Below, one piece after another: positions 18,601 through 29,347 of a stretch of 64,000 bases of DNA; the first letter of the stretch is position 1, and each line of letters opens with the position of its first letter. A model generated the notes under the pieces. The model did not search any database. It was not told where the DNA came from and saw nothing but the letters and a program-made list of their open reading frames with translations. A program made the translations under genes and the position numbers. Location: contig NC_084976.1 in the NCBI RefSeq assembly GCF_963691925.1, forward strand, positions 15,711,235 through 15,775,234, in the 5' to 3' direction. This DNA comes from Scomber scombrus. Its lineage: Eukaryota > Chordata > Actinopteri > Scombriformes > Scombridae.

Positions 18601-21600
18601 TTCAATTTATACAATTTCAGTATCTTTCAAACATTTAAAGAGTGGTTCTTTTTTTCCCCATTTAATTTGTATTTTCATTTCTCAATTTCTCAAAAACTTA
18701 GCCTAACCAAAAAGAGTCTACAACAAGCTGTTTTCCTGATTTAGCTCAGAAATCTCTAATCAAAGCATAAGTAAACAAAACTACTATGACAAGTTATTTT
18801 ATTCAAACTTTCAATACAGTTATTGATAATCAAGAGTACAAACAAATTACATCTGGTACTGATGTTTGATAACCAACCCTAGTCTTGCCCCTGCAGGAAT
18901 AACTACGGGATTTTGTGTCAAGTTTCTGTTTTCATTATATTCATTTTGATCAACACCAAACACCAACCGTTGGTACGTGGTCTTTGTCCAGCAAGTTTAT
19001 TTTTAGTTTTTTTGTTCCAGACAAACAAACCAACAGGAGAAAAAGCCCAACGCTGTAGGTGGAAGTAATAATTGTGTATGACTCAGGGTTTTATTATAAG
19101 CTCACAAAGGTGTTGCCCACACTATTTCCATGTGTTTTATGTCATTTTTCAATTACATCAACCAGGAGTGGACTCATGTTGATTTTATTTTGCTCATTGA
19201 TTGTACAGATTTTGTTTAAGCTGCACTTCAGTTATTAATCTTTGCAAAATTTATAATTTAATGTCACAGACACCCTTAGGTGTAACGGCTGTGTATAAAT
19301 GAGCATGTGGATGGAAACTAGCAATATGTTTAACCACATGGGGGTAGCAGTCTTTCACAGCTCTGGCAGAGGCAGACAGGGAGGCTCAGCTGGTAAGTGG
19401 TAGACAGTGTTGTTTTATGGGGCATCTCTCTTCTCCCACATGGATGGCAGTGGGAAGAGTGTTTGAAGTCAGGCCCGCTTCACCTCAGGGTGTGGAGATT
19501 GGCGATTGTTGTACATTTAGCACCACCGAACAAGATGAATGTCTGGAGAGCAGCATGGAAAACACAGTATGTGTCACGTATGAGCAATGTGGTGTCTGTA
19601 GAGAAGCTTTTGTTACATTCTTGTTATATATTTTTTTTAAACAGCAGTGTCACAAACTGGGAAGTAGCCTAATCATACAGCAAAGAGAGCAAAGGGCAGC
19701 CAATTCAACTTGAAGGTGCAGTGTGTAGAATTTAGTAGCATCTATCAGAATGGACTTGGCAGAAATGTAATATAATATTTCTTAGTATGTTTTAATTAGT
19801 GTATAATCAGCTGAAAAGAAGAATCGTTGTATTTTCGTTACCTTATCTACATAGGGAGGGGGTCCTCTCACACAGAGCCCACCATGTTGCTCCACCATGT
19901 TTCTACAGTAGCCCAGAATAGACAAACTAAACATTGGCTTTAGAGAGGGTCTTTCACGTCTTTTTCTTTTGCGGCCACTGTAGGTTCTCCTACATGCTCC
20001 TGAGTCTCAGCATGTAGAGAATTTAGGAGGGGGAGGTGTATTCAGGTTGTTGTAATCTGCAGCCTCACCGCTAGATGCCACTAAATCCTACACACTGTAC
20101 CTTTAAGCTTACATAAGTAACCAGTGTGAAGATTGTGGAGGTACCCCAGCATCCCTCTACTCCACAGTGACTACAGTCTAGACAGTGGTGCAAGACATAA
20201 TGTTTGTACTAATTGAAGTGCATATTGCACAATATCCCGCATTTTTGGTTTTTCTCCCAATTACTTTTTATTATCATTTATTCAACTAGTTGGCATTCAT
20301 GCCCCTTCACAGCATAGCTCATCACATTCATGAACATTCATACCTGGGTCTCACCCAGTTTAACCACAGTCTGCTACTGTTTGCCACAAAGTCAGATGGG
20401 TGATAAGTGCTGCTCACTGCTCAGGGGCAAACTGAGTAGGAGAGTGCAAAACTTCAGTATAATGTGTACAGCCCCCTTCTTTAAGAGTCAAAAATAGAGG
20501 AATAAAGGTACAGGAACGATACCATTTTTGTATGAAAACAAAATGTGGACCTATACATACAGGTGCAAAAGTAGACTCTGGTTGTAGAAGGCACAGATGT
20601 ATATAAATTCAGCAAAGATTAAAGGTACAGTGTCAATCTTCAAGCATGCAGCATATTGTAATCCACTGCAAGACATTTGAATATTGCCTTATTGCCTAGT
20701 CTTTTTACCAAAAACCTACCGGAAAGTTTGTACTGATCAGTGTGTCTCATTGTCTCCAGCCCAGTTTTAACATTTAAAGTAAAAAAAAAAAAAATCCCAT
20801 CCAAATGAATAAACTCTGTTAAGGAAGCACCGCCGTTCCTTTCCTCTGTGCCTGAGAGCTGCTGGGAAAGCTGCCAATAACAGTGCAGGTGTTTCTTTGA
20901 AAACAAGGACTGTGGGTGGGAAGCTGGTGAGGGATCATGTCAAATTTTTGTTTATATATCCAAATATCACAAATCACAAATGTGCCTAAAGGATCTGACA
21001 TGTCTTTGTCACTGCATTACTAATGTCTGGTTGGTTGGGATGTCTCTGCAGAGAAGGATGGTATCCGGCACAAAGAGTGCTAGAAAAAGAAAACTGAGCA
21101 CACTGATGTTCTCAGTATTTTGTAATGTGACATGTCTTTATTCTGTTCTAATAGTACAGCATTGTGCCACTGTCTATACGTGCAGTATGTGTCTAACTCT
21201 CCCACTCCATTGTCTTCTTCATCTGCTCAGACACAGACCCCCGTCTGCTGGAGAAGCAGGAGCAGCAGCAGCCTACATATGTTGCCCTCAGCTATATCAA
21301 CAGGTAAAGAAATGTACTGTAAGTTTAGCAAAAGTTTAGCAGTTTAGCAATAAGTTTGCACTTATTTATGCAGTAACACATATACAAGTATATCTACATC
21401 ATAAATTCACCTAAATAATTATGACATTAATGTTATTAGTCTTTGGGCCTGTAAAGATTTATCTATCAAAGTCTCTACATCACTGAGTGTAACTGCTGTA
21501 ATGTGTTTGCTCATATGAGGCTCCACCAGTGATTTCAGATGTCATCTGGTGGATTGCTTAGATGAATTGCTTCTGTATTTGGTAGTTGGGTTGTTTTATT

Positions 21601-24600
21601 GCACTGGATGCATCCCAGTCGTCTTTGATATGGTGATTTGAATAGTTTTAAAAGCCTTATGCAACAAGCCATTCTACAAGAAGGTCTGCCGCTGTCTCCC
21701 TGCCTTCACAAATACATCTTGATGTGGTTATCGCTTAATATGTTAATTCCACTTCTGCTTTAACAATTTCTGTGTTAACATTTTATTTTTATGATATGAT
21801 TTACCAAAGACTTTGCTATCCATCATAAACCCTTGTGTATTTTTTTTGATGGGCATGGAGCCAACGATTTTTTGCACAAGCATGTGTTTTGTAATAGCAA
21901 ACCTTCAATAGGATAACTTTCACAACATCAAGACAGTCCCACTGTGACAAATCTATGACAGACCCTACTTTAATGAAAAGCTTTCAAACCCTGACCAACT
22001 TTTCATCCCTCACCACAGGTTCATGACAGATGCAGCACGGCGAGAGCACGAGACTCTGAAGAAGAAGGTGCAGCCCAAGCTGTCTCTGTCTCTGACAGGC
22101 AGTCTGTGTCGCAGCAGTGTTTCCACTCCGCCTCGCCACACCAGTGGAAACCTCACCCCCCCAGTTACCCCACCCATAACCCCTTCCTCTTCATTCCGCA
22201 GCAGTACGCCTACAGGTAACCATTCTTGACACACTCACCTCGTATTTAGTCGCAGTGAAATACACACTCAGCTTAGGCAAGCAGAGTGGTGTCACAGTAA
22301 GTAAATGAACTTTCCAGTCTGGAGGTTCATTTCCAAGACACCTTAAGAGCAAACATCCACACTGCTGAAGGAGATATGAATCAAAGAGTGATTGTCCTCT
22401 TCAGGCATCAAGTAAGAGTCACAAAAAATGCCTTGAATGCCTTGCCTCACTCTCTGTAACTGGCGAGAAAAGCAGTGGTAACAACTGAAAATAATGTAGA
22501 GATATTGGCCCTCTTTATTCATCATATTTTCAGATCTAATAGCAAAACATACATGTATTTTATTGATTGAAATGAAATGATATTATTGGCTATTTTCTAC
22601 AAACAGCTTTTTTATCCTCCTGATACTGATCCTTGAACTGAATTGTGTGATATTTCATTTTTAAATTGTAGGTAACATCTTAAAGATATTTTTCATTTTT
22701 TGTCTTACTCCTCGTGTCTTACAATAAGGAACTGCAGATAAATGCTGGGCTTGAGGAAACATATTTCTATCACAGCTCATATTCAAGCTACAGAGAATCT
22801 GGGACGGCTCTCATAGTCCAGCTTATTTGTGTATGTTATACAAGTTGTTTTTTGTTGGATTATTTTGCTTTCTTGGAATATTTGAATGTCATGTCCTTGT
22901 TTTTTTAAAGTATGCAGTTTTTAATGTTCGGTCATGTTTTAGCTCATGTGGTTTTGCAGCTAGTCTTCTGCCTTAACGTCTTAAATTAATTGATGACTCA
23001 GCAGCAGCTGATTGACCCTAAGACCTCAATAAAATGCATGAATTCTTTCCCACGTTTGGCATATTTCAGTTTTTCCGAAAACTTGGGCACCATAACGCAC
23101 ATAAAATGGAGATCATGGGAACCCTGCCCCAAAGCACATGTTGAGAAATGTTCAGGCTTGTCAGCCTAAAGACTCAAAGGAGAGGGTCTACTTGCCAAAG
23201 ATTAGTCATGAAGAGTGCATAAATTACAGCTTCTTGGAGATGGTTGGGTATGATTACATCTCTGGTGGTGATGCCCTGAGACTGAGTCATTCACCATTTG
23301 GCTGTTTTTCGCCCTCCCACAGGTAGTGAATGTGATGAAGAGGAGGTAGACTTTGAGGAGTCTGACAGTGATGAGTCGTGGACCACAGAGAGCGCCATCA
23401 GCTCTGAGTCCATCCTCAGCTCCATGTGCATGAACGGAGGAGACGAGAAGCCATTTGCCTGCCCTGTCCCAGGCTGTAAAAAGAGATACAAGGTTAGTTC
23501 AACTCAACATCTCTTAGATTACTCCAAAGGTCGTTTCTTCACGATATGATATTATATCAATTCAATGGACAACGACTCAATGTTTGCAGATATCACTAAG
23601 TCTGCCACGATACAATTATGATTTGATTCAGGAGCCAGCGATCGATATAAGACAATATTATATGCCGATTTAACAAAATCACTTCAAAATCACAGCTCAA
23701 CCAGACATTTAAATGAAAATTAGTCAAGCCTATTCATTTTTAATAAAAAAAGTGACACATTTTGATACATTGAGCTTTAAAATTTTCACATCCTACAAAA
23801 TAAAACTGAAAGTACATTAAGTCACTATTTTTATACATTAAAGCAGGATTTTTGCTTCTTTTTCAAAACTGCCTTGTCTACCGTGCTGCAGTAGAAAAAT
23901 GAGACAACCTGCATCACTTTGCCCAAAAGACAAGCAGCAGCAGCAGCAGCAGCAGGCATTTCTGTGTGGCCAAGTTTATAGTATGTCCGAAGCATTTGAT
24001 GATAGACTTGCCTCTGGCTGCAGACATGTTGCTGGCTGCTGAAATGTGAAATCACATTAGTGAAACTCATCGCTCATTTAGAGTTGTGGTTTAGTTTTTG
24101 TGGAAAAAAGCTGGTCAGGATATCTTCATGGACTTTTTTTCTGGCCGTTTGCCATGGCACCGCTTGCATTTTGTTTGGAGGTGTGCACTCTTGGCCAGAG
24201 ACCAACATGCCAGGAGAATACAATTCAAAATCAACATGCGTCTTAAAGATGATGATCGATGTTTTCATTTTGCATCTATGCTATTGGCTAGTTGATCATT
24301 GAATCGATGCATCGATGTAGAGCGATGTATTGTTACACCCCTTATTACTTCCTGCAGTGGTTCTCAAAGTGGACGCCCAGGGGTCCTCGAGGGGGTTCCA
24401 GATGGTCCCCAGCAAAAATGTATGACTATTTTGATCATGGGTTTCATGCACTTTCTGTAATAAAACATCTACAAACAAAAATCTTATCAGATCGGAGACC
24501 CTGGGAGAAAATCTTATTCAGTGAGGTTCCGTGGTCTAATTTGTGTCAGTTTAGGAGTCCTTGACAAGAAAAAGTCTGAGAAGCGCTGACTTACTGTATG

Positions 24601-26805
24601 GCTTAAACATGAATACTTCATACATTTGTATAGAACAAAGTGAGATATGTGGTTTTATCTGCCTACAGAAATAAGGACGTCAAAAGCAAAATACCAGAAG
24701 ATACCTTGTGGTTGACAATGGAAAACTGGTTCTTAGTTGAGCATTACAGCATGTCAACATAAATGCATACATCTAGTCCACTTCAATAATGTGTGGTTTT
24801 ACTGGATTTTCCATTCACATCTGGTCTGTGTGGTTTGGGATAAATTATGTGCAGCCTGAGAAAATTGCATTGCTGACGTGAATGACAGGGTTATGGGCAA
24901 TGACTTAGTCTGAGGCAGCATTAGGCATCTGTTTAGTGGCAGAACTACAGTATATTGTAACTAGAGCACATTTTATTTCCACAGAATTATGTTCAGTGGG
25001 GTCCTCTTTTTGTTCTAAAATTATGTAAGAGATGCACTACAAGGCCAAATATATATGGACACCCCAGTCCACATACTCTATCTTAAGGGATAGTTTCACA
25101 ATTTTTCAAGTCTATCCTAAAACATGATTCACATGCCCAAATGAACATTGACACATGTATTTCTTACTGTAATCATTCCTCCTGTCCATGCTGACCATTA
25201 CAAGGTCCCTTCATAATGCACTTTCAATGTAAGTAATGCAGGACAAAATCCACAGCCCTCCTTTCATGCAAAAGTGTATTTAAAAGTTTATTTGAAGCTA
25301 ATATGCAGCCAACCAAAATTAGTCAAATCAGGCCAGCTCTTCCAGTTACCGTCATTTTAGTGCTCTGTTTTTGTTACAGTTAGGGATATCAGTTTAGGTT
25401 AATTTTGCTTTCGAAAGACACCCATTAACCAGCAGTTGTTGCTTTCATTAATGAGAGCTATCCAGCTGTTGTTGGTCAGAGCTAACATGTCTGCCCTGGT
25501 TAGCTTGACTTTTAGCTCATCCTTCTTTTCCTCAAAGTGTTTTCAGTGTGTTCAGTAGCTCTTGATGGCATAACATACTCAAACTTTAGGTACCAAACTA
25601 GCTCTTTCAATCCCTCATCCTATACCACACTGATTGACAGCATTATCAGTCACAATCATTCAGCACACCAACTGAGCAACGGCCTTAGACTGATGCACAT
25701 CACACTTTCTCCCCCTGGCTAGCATCAATATAATCTTTAGCTGCAACAGCGAGCCATCCTCAGACATGGCAGATGGGTACTTGTTCTTAATGTGGTATAG
25801 CATAATTCCAGTGCTACTACTAAACTGAAGAGTAGCATCACACAACTTACATTTGACTTTGTTTCCTTACTGGAAGAAAAGGTCCCACACTGACCTTAAT
25901 TTACACACTTCAAATTTTACCTCAGACTAGTTAACCAATTGACAGATAACTGTTGACATCCCTAGTTACAATCCTTCCACTGCAGCTAAACAGGAAAACA
26001 GTCCATTGATACACAAAGAGTGGATTTTTTACTAAAAAGACCTGTAACTGTGGAAGATATCTTCATAGTATCATCCAATAAAGTTTTAAATACATTTTCA
26101 CTCAAAACAAGGACTGTGGATTTTGTCTCCTATCACTTACATTGGAGGGAATCTTCCAAAAGCCAAAACAGGAGGAAATATCACTGCGAACAAAACATGT
26201 TTCAATGTTCATTTAAGGCACCTGACTGTTGTTCCAACTGACTTGAAAAATTGTGAACCTACCCTTTAAAGCTACAGAAAGCAGTGATTGACTGGATAGT
26301 ATGCTTTAAAATCTTTTCTCAAGATCTTGGGGGATTTATGAAACAACATGACAATGCTCCTTTGCACAAAGCAAGTCAAAGTCTATACAGAAAAGAGTTT
26401 GTGCCGAAGAACTTGACTCGACCCAGATACATCAAACACCTTTAGGATTAATTAGAACATTGTGAGCCAGATCGTATCACTAGAATTAGATATTCAACAA
26501 TTACATGGATGTAATGTTTGAGTGTCCACATACTTATGGCCATGCTGTGTAGCTGTGGGGAAACTCAGCCAATGCTAATTATGAAAACGACCTGCAGAAA
26601 CTTGTTCAAACTTTCTGCTTCATTACAGAATGTGAATGGGATCAAGTATCATGCCAAGAACGGCCACCGAACCCAGATAAGGGTGCGCAAACCCTTCAAG
26701 TGCCGATGTGGAAAGAGCTACAAAACATCTCAGGGTCTCCGCCACCACACCATCAACTTCCACCCACCCATCTCTACTGACATCATCCGCAAGATGCAGC
26801 AGTAG
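11941..26805 (+). CDS. jazf1b: JAZF1 zinc-finger transcriptional cofactor (5 coding exons)
   Basis: Coding exons are 11941-12055, 21231-21303, 22019-22215, 23323-23492 and 26629-26805 (stop TAG 26803-26805). All introns are GT-AG, phases close, and the product is 243 aa, the same length as human JAZF1. It starts MTGIAAASFF. An N-terminal C2H2 finger has C14, C19, H32 and H37. Next comes a Ser/Thr/Pro stretch (residues about 85-128), then an acidic segment (about 130-150, DEEEVDFEESDSDESW). A second finger has C175, C180, H193 and H198 and is split by intron 4. A third finger-like unit has C210, C212, H225 and H230. Family knowledge: JAZF1 is a nuclear protein that represses the orphan receptor NR2C2 and associates with the NuA4/TIP60 acetyltransferase complex; it affects lipid and glucose metabolism. 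The gene lies tail-to-tail with tax1bp1b. The 'b' paralogue call rests on hoxAb linkage. Confidence 0.95.
12753..12826. repeat. (GATA)n-(CATA)n microsatellite, jazf1b intron 1
   Basis: A few GATA units with one GTTA interruption switch to eleven ACAT/CATA units. Confidence 0.9.
14400..14910. promoter_or_regulatory. candidate conserved non-coding element, jazf1b intron 1
   Basis: This is a 500-bp island of higher complexity and GC content inside AT-rich intron. It has no simple repeats and no open frame with coding character. It holds homeodomain-type TAATTA-like cores (for example ATAATTAG near 14750) and an AGGTGGCGC CTCF-like core at 14829-14837. The enhancer role is inferred. It fits the known habit of JAZF1 introns carrying HOXA-region regulatory elements, but cross-species conservation was not tested. 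Confidence 0.3.
15948..16148. mobile_element. short MITE with terminal inverted repeats (family A)
   Basis: The left end reads TTAAAG...TATGTAAGATTTGGTGTCATC. The right end, reverse-complemented, reads TTAAAGTATGTAAGATTTAGTAGCATC. The ends therefore form imperfect inverted repeats of about 28 bp around a 150-bp centre that contains a CAT-rich tract. The ends match those of the element at 19709-20107, so both belong to one non-autonomous DNA-transposon family. Confidence 0.7.
16985..18330. promoter_or_regulatory. candidate regulatory elements, jazf1b intron 1
   Basis: Two high-complexity islands (about 16985-17320 and 17690-18330) stand out from the AT-rich intron. The first contains ATGAATTACC and CCATAAAC, which match homeodomain and Hox13-type (CCATAAA) core sites. 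Neither island shows a coding frame. The call rests on composition and motif content only. Confidence 0.25.
18523..18599. repeat. (TG)n microsatellite, jazf1b intron 1
   Basis: A pure TG run of 77 bp. Confidence 0.97.
19709..20107. mobile_element. MITE with terminal inverted repeats (family A), about 400 bp
   Basis: The left end CTTGAAGGTGCAGTGTGTAG is matched by the reverse complement of the right end, CTTAAAGGTACAGTGTGTAG. The match continues as GAATTTAGTAGCATCTA against GATTTAGTGGCATCTA. No open frame of transposase type lies inside, so it is non-autonomous. Its core is also found, reverse-complemented and fragmentary, at 49165-49215. I recognise this as a common percomorph-type repeat, but the family name is unverified. 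Confidence 0.8.
23535..24345. mobile_element. probable degenerate hAT-like non-autonomous element
   Basis: The right edge, reverse-complemented, reads AGGGGTGTAACAATACATCG and continues into an ATCGATGCATCGATT tract. These are typical ends of fish hAT-type repeats. The left edge has related CACGATATGATAT and CGATCGATAT strings but no clean inverted end. A (CAG)7 run lies inside (about 23934-23955). The boundaries are uncertain. Confidence 0.4.
24355..24588. mobile_element. hAT-type MITE with 8-bp target-site duplication
   Basis: The ends are CAGTGGTTCTCAAAG and, reverse-complemented, CAGCGCTTCTCAGAC, the classic hAT/Charlie-like terminal inverted repeat. Flanking octamers are ACTTCCTG (24347-24354) and ACTTACTG (24589-24596), 7 of 8 identical, as expected for hAT insertion. 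The element is 234 bp and has no transposase. Confidence 0.85.
25083..26270. mobile_element. long-TIR (foldback-type) element nested in the Tc1-like copy
   Basis: The left arm starts TTAAGGGATAGTTTCACAAT and the right arm, reverse-complemented, starts TTTAAAGGGTAGGTTCACAA. Both continue TTTTTCAAGTC. Similarity between the arms extends over roughly 220-230 bp (about 25083-25313 and 26050-26270), including shared AATGAACATTGA, CATTCCTCCTGT-like and GACAAAATCCACAG blocks. The centre carries a separate hAT remnant. Confidence 0.75.
25380..25970 (-). pseudogene. hAT remnant with BED zinc-finger fragment
   Basis: The edges are TTAGGGATATCAG at 25380 and, reverse-complemented at the right, CTAGGGATGTCAAC, hAT-like inverted ends. 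On the minus strand (about 25890-25790) a frame reads VWDLFFQ, a stop, then GNKVKCKLCDATLQF and TGIMLYHIKNKYPS. This is the Trp, Cys-x2-Cys and His arrangement of BED fingers in hAT transposases. The in-frame TAA and the replacement of the usual last His by Tyr show that it is dead. The catalytic domain is absent. Confidence 0.65.
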
Positions 26806-28475
26806 AGCCTGAGTGAGCGACCAGCACTCTCCTTTAGGACATTCCCCAATCATCTTAACTTCACTGTCACCAGCAAAAGCTGTTTCTTCTTCCCACCCTG
26901 TTCCCTTCGTCTTCGACCCCCTGTCCTTCTCTTTCTTTCTATGACACTATTTTTTTCATATTTTGCATGTTATAAATGTTTTATTATTGATCCTTAATTT
27001 TTATTCAGAATCTTTATTATCTAGTTCACAGTTTTATATTTTGCACATTCAAACTATCATATCTATTGAATTGAATTTATTCTATCTATATGAATTAATT
27101 TTTTTGACACATGGTGCTCGATGGCAATGATGGCATGTTTGTTTTACAGTAGAGAATGGCCTAGCAAGCTAGTCTAGCATGTAAGGCGTCCTGCTTTAAA
27201 GGCAGCGTGAAGTCAGTCGAAACTGAGGAAAGATTTGGATGTTTCATTTGAGGAAGAAGGCACCAATACCATGCCTGTAATACAGTGTCTCAGTTAAGTG
27301 CTAAAATGTGACAGAGGCAAACAAAAAAAAGTATGTTGTATAACAGAAATCCAACCTGAAACCATTTGTACATGTTTCATGCTCAGACGTTAATAATCAG
27401 CTTTTGAACTTTGCCTTTCATGTCAAAAAAATTTCCAAACCTTTTTTCTTTTTTTTTTCAACTGTTTTACTGCAAACACGTGTGTGTGAGCACCAAAGGA
27501 TGATCTCAGGTGATGTTTGCAAGCATTTCAGCACCACAATCCTGCCCAAGTGTTCTGATCCAAGGATCGCAGGAACTCAACGTTCCTAATGTTCCTGGTT
27601 GCTTTCCTGACTTAAGAAGTTCTCCTTGCTATTTTACAAGTGAGGGAATGAAGCACTTTTTGTAACAAGTTGCCAACAAATACACATTTTAGCCAATATC
27701 TCGTTTCTGGTGTTTGTACAGTAGCTGCCGGAACGAGTAAAAAGGCCTTCAGAGCAGAAAGATGGCAAGTTCTAATTTTGCATCATCGAAGATGTACACC
27801 AAACCTCCAGTGTTTGCAGTATTGTGATATTTCTCTATGTAGTTGCCTTGAATTGTAAACCATTCCAATCAGTACAGATCTTTTTATGGCTTCATTGTGA
27901 CAAGTGCAGACAAATTCAGCCGAATACAGATGTTTTACCCGGGTCATGTGAATCCATGTGATTGTCCTTGTCATGGATAAAAGAAAAAGGGGTCTTGTAT
28001 AAATTCTTACAGTCGTGCTGTTAGGTTGTAAGACAAACATATGCGGCTCTTACAGTGCCATAACAATTTGTCAGTTAAGCAAACATTGAATCATAAATAA
28101 TGAACTGCAGAATCTCACGTTGCCACTAGATGATTTATCAACAGTGAGCCATGAGATAACATCTTCACTGCATGGATGTTAGTGTTAAGGAACTACAATC
28201 CAATTTAAAATTGTGACAGTATTGTACTGCCAGTATGGAGGTGAAGTCTTTGATATAGTGTACAGTGAATGTATTGTTATGTGTTAAGTGCATTAAATTA
28301 TATTTTCATATGTTTCTGGGAATAAAAAAACAAACAATACTTTAATGTGTATGAGGTAGAGGCAAAGCCAGAGGTTGTTTGCAGAAACTCATGGTGATGT
28401 ACTGTATTTCTTCAAAAAGCTGCTTCATGGAAACTTTTGTTACGTTTAAAATAAAAGTTCCTCTGATGTGTGCCT
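26806..28475 (+). other. jazf1b: jazf1b 3'UTR with poly(A) signals
   Basis: About 1.65 kb of AT-rich DNA follows the stop codon. AATAAA hexamers occur at 28321-28326 and 28450-28455, and another at 28585-28590. Human JAZF1 also has a long 3'UTR. The signal at 28450 would end the transcript just before the tax1bp1b 3' end. Confidence 0.6.
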
Positions 28476-28509
28476 AAAGATTCTTGTCTTATTAACTGTG
28501 TTTGGACAC

Positions 28510-29347
28510 AAATCAGTTTCAAACAGACTTTATTAGGTAATATTAGATACATGAAACTCACTTAACAAATGAAACATGTCTATGAATAAAATAACTTATT
28601 ACTGTAAAAGCAAGGAACAAAAGAAGGAAATTGAACAGAAGCGGAGCATGCATGCATTAGACGATGATATGAAGATTTTAAGGGTCCTGACACTATCCCA
28701 ACTAAATAATCAAAGTCAAAACAATGGAAACCTAACAGAAAACAAATCTATATCATACACAAAGTATCAAGGTTTTCATAATATCATTGGCTTTAATTAT
28801 TCTAAAATAGATGATTTGATGATATTCTGTATAATCATGTCTTGATGTAATCACACAAGATTTCTCCCTGACTGCATATAGTGCACCAACGCTGCTGTCT
28901 ATAAAGGATGAGCAGATGACTTGTACAGTGATGTGTAGTGGGGAAGCATTTGGTTGTAGGGGTCAAATGTAAGTTTGGTAAACACTTATTTCTTTCCCTG
29001 ATTCGTTACTTCCTGTAGTCTAACAGATCTGTGAGAACCGAGTCAATTTTAAGTCGGTGTATGCACGTACAACAGTCTTATCCCCCTAAATTATTATTCA
29101 AATCCAAATTAATCTTTCATCTATTAAAAAAAGTTCTGATTTGCAAACAGATTCGGTATCTGTGATTAACACAGAATTACAATGCCATTTTAAAATGTCA
29201 CATCACTTCAAAGTGTTTCTCTAAGTTGAAGTAACAAAGCGAAAGTTTAGTCCTAAAGAGTTGATCTTCACACCATTACATGCAGAAAAGAGTGCAGAGT
29301 GATTTATTTCGGTGTAGGCAGACTGTATGTGCTGATTCTCCACTTCT
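28510..29347 (-). other. tax1bp1b: tax1bp1b 3'UTR with poly(A) signals
   Basis: Minus-strand AATAAA hexamers lie at 29303-29308 (only 40 bp after the stop) and 28529-28534 (820 bp after it). The distal signal would place the 3' end within about 50 bp of the jazf1b 3' end. Confidence 0.5.

Larger units (their letters stand above)
25038..26551. mobile_element. decayed Tc1/mariner-like element, interrupted by later insertions
   Basis: The outer ends are TACAAGGCCAAATATATATG at the left and, reverse-complemented, TACACAGCATGGCCATAAGT at the right. Both continue to ATGGACAC/GTGGACAC, and both are bounded by TA. Near the right end (26344-26376, + strand) an isolated frame reads QHDNAPLHKAS, the Asp-containing motif of Tc1/mariner transposases. 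The rest of the transposase is broken or missing. Most of the internal sequence is a younger insertion (25083-26270). Confidence 0.75.

Noticed and set aside
23934..23955. CAG repeat as a possible polyglutamine coding tract
   Set aside because: It lies in jazf1b intron 4 inside a transposon-like region, with no exon around it.
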